This document shows positions 6,509 to 8,101 of a stretch of DNA of 8,101 bases, in pieces (positions within the stretch are counted from its first letter, which is position 1; every line of letters begins with the position of its first letter). The notes below the pieces were generated by a model, which was not told where the DNA came from, did not search any database, and saw only the letters and a program-made list of their open reading frames with translations. Both the position numbers and the translations under genes were made by a program. The stretch is from positions 8,961 through 17,061 of the forward strand of contig PMBY01000475.1 in NCBI GenBank assembly GCA_003153875.1. Direction: 5' to 3'. Source of the DNA: Myxococcales bacterium. Its GTDB lineage: Bacteria; Myxococcota; Polyangia; Fen-1088.

Positions 6509-8101
6509 CTAGCGACGCCGCCGGCGACGTACGACAAGCGCCAGTCCCACGCCAGCCAAGACGAAGCCCAGCGGGATCGCCCCGCCAGACGGGGCGTAGC
6601 CGCACCCGCCGGCAGATCCGCTGTTGGTCGCGTTTCCGCTGCTTGGGGATCCGCCGTTTCCGGTGTGGCCACCGATGATGGAGCCCGTGCTTCCGCCAGA
6701 GTCGACCGTCGGTTCTCCGCCCGCACCGCCGCTGGGTGCACTGCTGCTGCCACCCGAGCTTCCGCCAACGACTGGCCCGGTGTCCGCGGTCCCAGCAACA
6801 GGCGTACCAGTGGTCCCGCCAGCAGCGGCCGTAGTGCCGCCCACAGGCGAGCCAGTGGTCCCGCCAGCAGCGGCCGTAGTGCCGCCCACAGGCGAGCCAG
6901 TGGTCCCGCCAACGACGGCCTTGGTTCCGCCAACAGGCGTGCCAGTGGTTCCGCCAACAGGCGTACCAGTGGTCCCGCCGCTCGCAGCCGCCTTTCCACC
7001 AGTGACCGCGGTCCCGCCTGTGGGCGTGGTCCCGCCCCCGCCAGTGCTTCCGCCTGTACCAGTCTTCCCACCCGTTGCCGTGGCCCCGCCTGTGCCTGTG
7101 CTTCCGCCTGTGCCTGTGCTCCCGCCTGTGGGGGTTCCGCCCGTGGGGGTGCTAGCGCACCGAGCTGGGGTGCCGCCCTCGAAGAAGGACACGGCCCCGA
7201 CGTCTCCTGCCTTTGCCGCCCAACAGCGGCGATCCCAGGCCACAAGCGACAGCAAGTGCGATGCGTAGAGTCCCTGGCCGTTGTCACTGGTATCAGGCTC
7301 CGTCCACTGCGCCAGGGGCACCAGTGCCGATGTCACGGTCGCATCGTCCAGGTTCGCGATGCCCAGCGCTGCCGCGCAGGCCGCCTTCACGACTGTGCTG
7401 CCGGTGGTCGACCCTGTCTTGACGGCGGCTGCGTATGTCGTCGTGTCGGCTGGGTTACCTGCCACGAGCAGGGCTGCCTTGGCGACCGTGGCCAAGTCAC
7501 CAGTCCCGCCGGCTTTGCCCGCAAGGAACGTGCGCGCCGCGGTGTCGTCGCCCAGGTAGCCCAGCATCATCATGGCAAAGCCTGCAAAGACGGGATTCGG
7601 GTCAGCGGCCGCACATTGCAGCCGCTGTCGCAAAGTCGCGATGCGGGTGGTGCCAAGGCCACTCTTGCGCGCAACCAGCTCCATGGCAGCCCAGAGATGG
7701 GGGTATGCCCACTTGGTCCCCGCCCCCGTGCCCATGGTAGAGGTCGCCTTGGTGCAATCGGTGGCAGCGCCGGTACATGCCGGCGTCAGGACCGCGTCGC
7801 TTTGCGAGTTCCACGAACCGCGGCCCGCGCAGTAGTAGTTCATCAGTGTGTCCAGCCCGGCACTCGAATCGCTGAAATCCGCCTGGGCGGCATACTGAAG
7901 CTGCCTAGACTGGTCATTGCTGGTCAGGCCCGGCGGCGGCGAGGCTGAAGGCACGAGAGAGCCGTCGCTCTTGCGAAGCACCACGGCATTCCCTGGCGAC
8001 TTGCCGTACATACCGCTCTGGCCAGAATTGCCGAAGCTGACTGCAAACGAGATTCCATCGGCAGTCACGCTGCCGCCACCGGACTTGGTGATCGCCAGCG
8101 T
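6509..8101 (-). CDS. large surface protein with MYXO-CTERM-like sorting signal (5' end outside window)
   Basis: The frame is open through the window edge: residues TLAITKSGGGS precede the first in-frame GTG (8068), so that GTG is probably not the start. About 530 residues are visible. The first 310 contain a beta-like start and an Ala/Leu-rich helical stretch (about 165-265) with regularly spaced helices, resembling HEAT-type repeats; I do not recognise a catalytic motif. Cysteines are scattered through this part, as in exported proteins. Residues 320-498 are a Gly/Thr/Ser/Pro linker. The end has GGCGYAPSGG (Cys at 500), a hydrophobic helix (about 508-524) and six arginines before the TAG stop. 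This layout matches the Myxococcota C-terminal sorting signal in which the Cys is thought to be processed and lipidated for surface display. Its function is unknown; adhesion or a structural role is a guess. Confidence 0.85.
   Translation of the reverse strand, partial: TLAITKSGGGSVTADGISFAVSFGNSGQSGMYGKSPGNAVVLRKSDGSLVPSASPPPGLTSNDQSRQLQYAAQADFSDSSAGLDTLMNYYCAGRGSWNSQSDAVLTPACTGAATDCTKATSTMGTGAGTKWAYPHLWAAMELVARKSGLGTTRIATLRQRLQCAAADPNPVFAGFAMMMLGYLGDDTAARTFLAGKAGGTGDLATVAKAALLVAGNPADTTTYAAAVKTGSTTGSTVVKAACAAALGIANLDDATVTSALVPLAQWTEPDTSDNGQGLYASHLLSLVAWDRRCWAAKAGDVGAVSFFEGGTPARCASTPTGGTPTGGSTGTGGSTGTGGATATGGKTGTGGSTGGGGTTPTGGTAVTGGKAAASGGTTGTPVGGTTGTPVGGTKAVVGGTTGSPVGGTTAAAGGTTGSPVGGTTAAAGGTTGTPVAGTADTGPVVGGSSGGSSSAPSGGAGGEPTVDSGGSTGSIIGGHTGNGGSPSSGNATNSGSAGGCGYAPSGGAIPLGFVLAGVGLALVVRRRRRR
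6608..7144 (-). repeat. Gly/Thr/Ser/Pro low-complexity linker coded by short repeats
   Basis: This 537-bp part of the surface-protein gene encodes tandem variations of GGTTGTPV, GGTTAAA and TGGSTG. Periods are multiples of 3 (about 12-18, 24 and 45 bp), so length changes keep the reading frame. It probably forms an extended, flexible stalk between the helical domain and the membrane end. Confidence 0.85.
6807..6896. repeat. two identical 45-bp tandem units
   Basis: Units at 6807-6851 and 6852-6896 are identical at every base and encode a 15-residue block (GGTTAAAGGTTGSPV in phase). A diverged third unit follows at 6897-6941, then a 24-bp unit at 6942-6965. Exact identity between neighbours suggests recent duplication or ongoing homogenisation. 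Confidence 0.9.

Noticed and set aside
6800..7150. Possible CRISPR array
   Set aside because: The repeats are contiguous, in frame and protein-coding, with no unique spacers.
6259..7287. Second minus-strand frame with many Pro/Leu/Ala/Arg repeats running through the tRNA
   Set aside because: It is an out-of-frame reading of the linker repeats and crosses the tRNA gene, so it is not a real protein.
6506..7948. Long plus-strand open frame of 480 codons opposite the surface protein
   Set aside because: Its Ala/Arg/Ser/Cys-rich translation mirrors the repeats on the other strand; the minus strand has the helical domain and the sorting signal.

Overview
This 8.1 kb window is GC-rich bacterial chromosome and most likely comes from a Myxococcota (deltaproteobacterial) genome. 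The main lineage clue is the large surface protein at the right edge. It ends in a Gly-Cys-Gly motif, one hydrophobic helix and six arginines, which resembles the MYXO-CTERM sorting signal, and it carries a long Gly/Thr/Ser/Pro linker. GTG/TTG starts, dense gene packing and long spurious antisense frames fit a high-GC genome. Assignment to an order is not possible from the sequence alone.

Left part (1-4765, all on the minus strand, so read right to left): a Crp/Fnr-family regulator, then alr (alanine racemase), mlaE-like permease, mlaF-like ATPase and an mlaD-like MCE protein cut by the window start. alr/mlaE and mlaF/mlaD overlap by 4 bases (ATGA), and mlaE/mlaF abut with no spacer, so the last four genes look like one translationally coupled operon. 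It joins a D-alanine (peptidoglycan precursor) enzyme to the inner-membrane complex of a phospholipid transporter that maintains the outer membrane. The mlaD gene is the largest left-hand gene without a complete reading frame here and is easy to miss. No mlaB, mlaC or mlaA is visible. Between the regulator and alr lie a perfect 7-bp-arm dyad and a sigma70-like promoter. That promoter conflicts with the longest possible alr reading frame.

Middle (4766-6284): a non-coding divergent region of about 340 bp, then on the plus strand a membrane-anchored calcineurin-like metallophosphoesterase. It starts at a TTG with a strong ribosome binding site.

Right part (6285-8101, minus strand): a tRNA-Arg(ACG) gene ends 8 bp from the phosphoesterase stop codon, tail to tail. 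Upstream of it are a promoter-like sequence and a GC-rich hairpin that probably ends the transcript of the surface-protein gene. That gene is open at its 5' end at the window edge. It has a helical, possibly HEAT-like region, a repeat-rich linker with two identical 45-bp units, and the C-terminal sorting signal.

The common theme is the cell envelope. I see no mobile element, CRISPR array or clear defence system. The less ordinary points are the alr-mla operon, a regulator with a degenerate nucleotide-binding cassette, the dyad near alr, the variant sorting signal and the exact tandem repeat.
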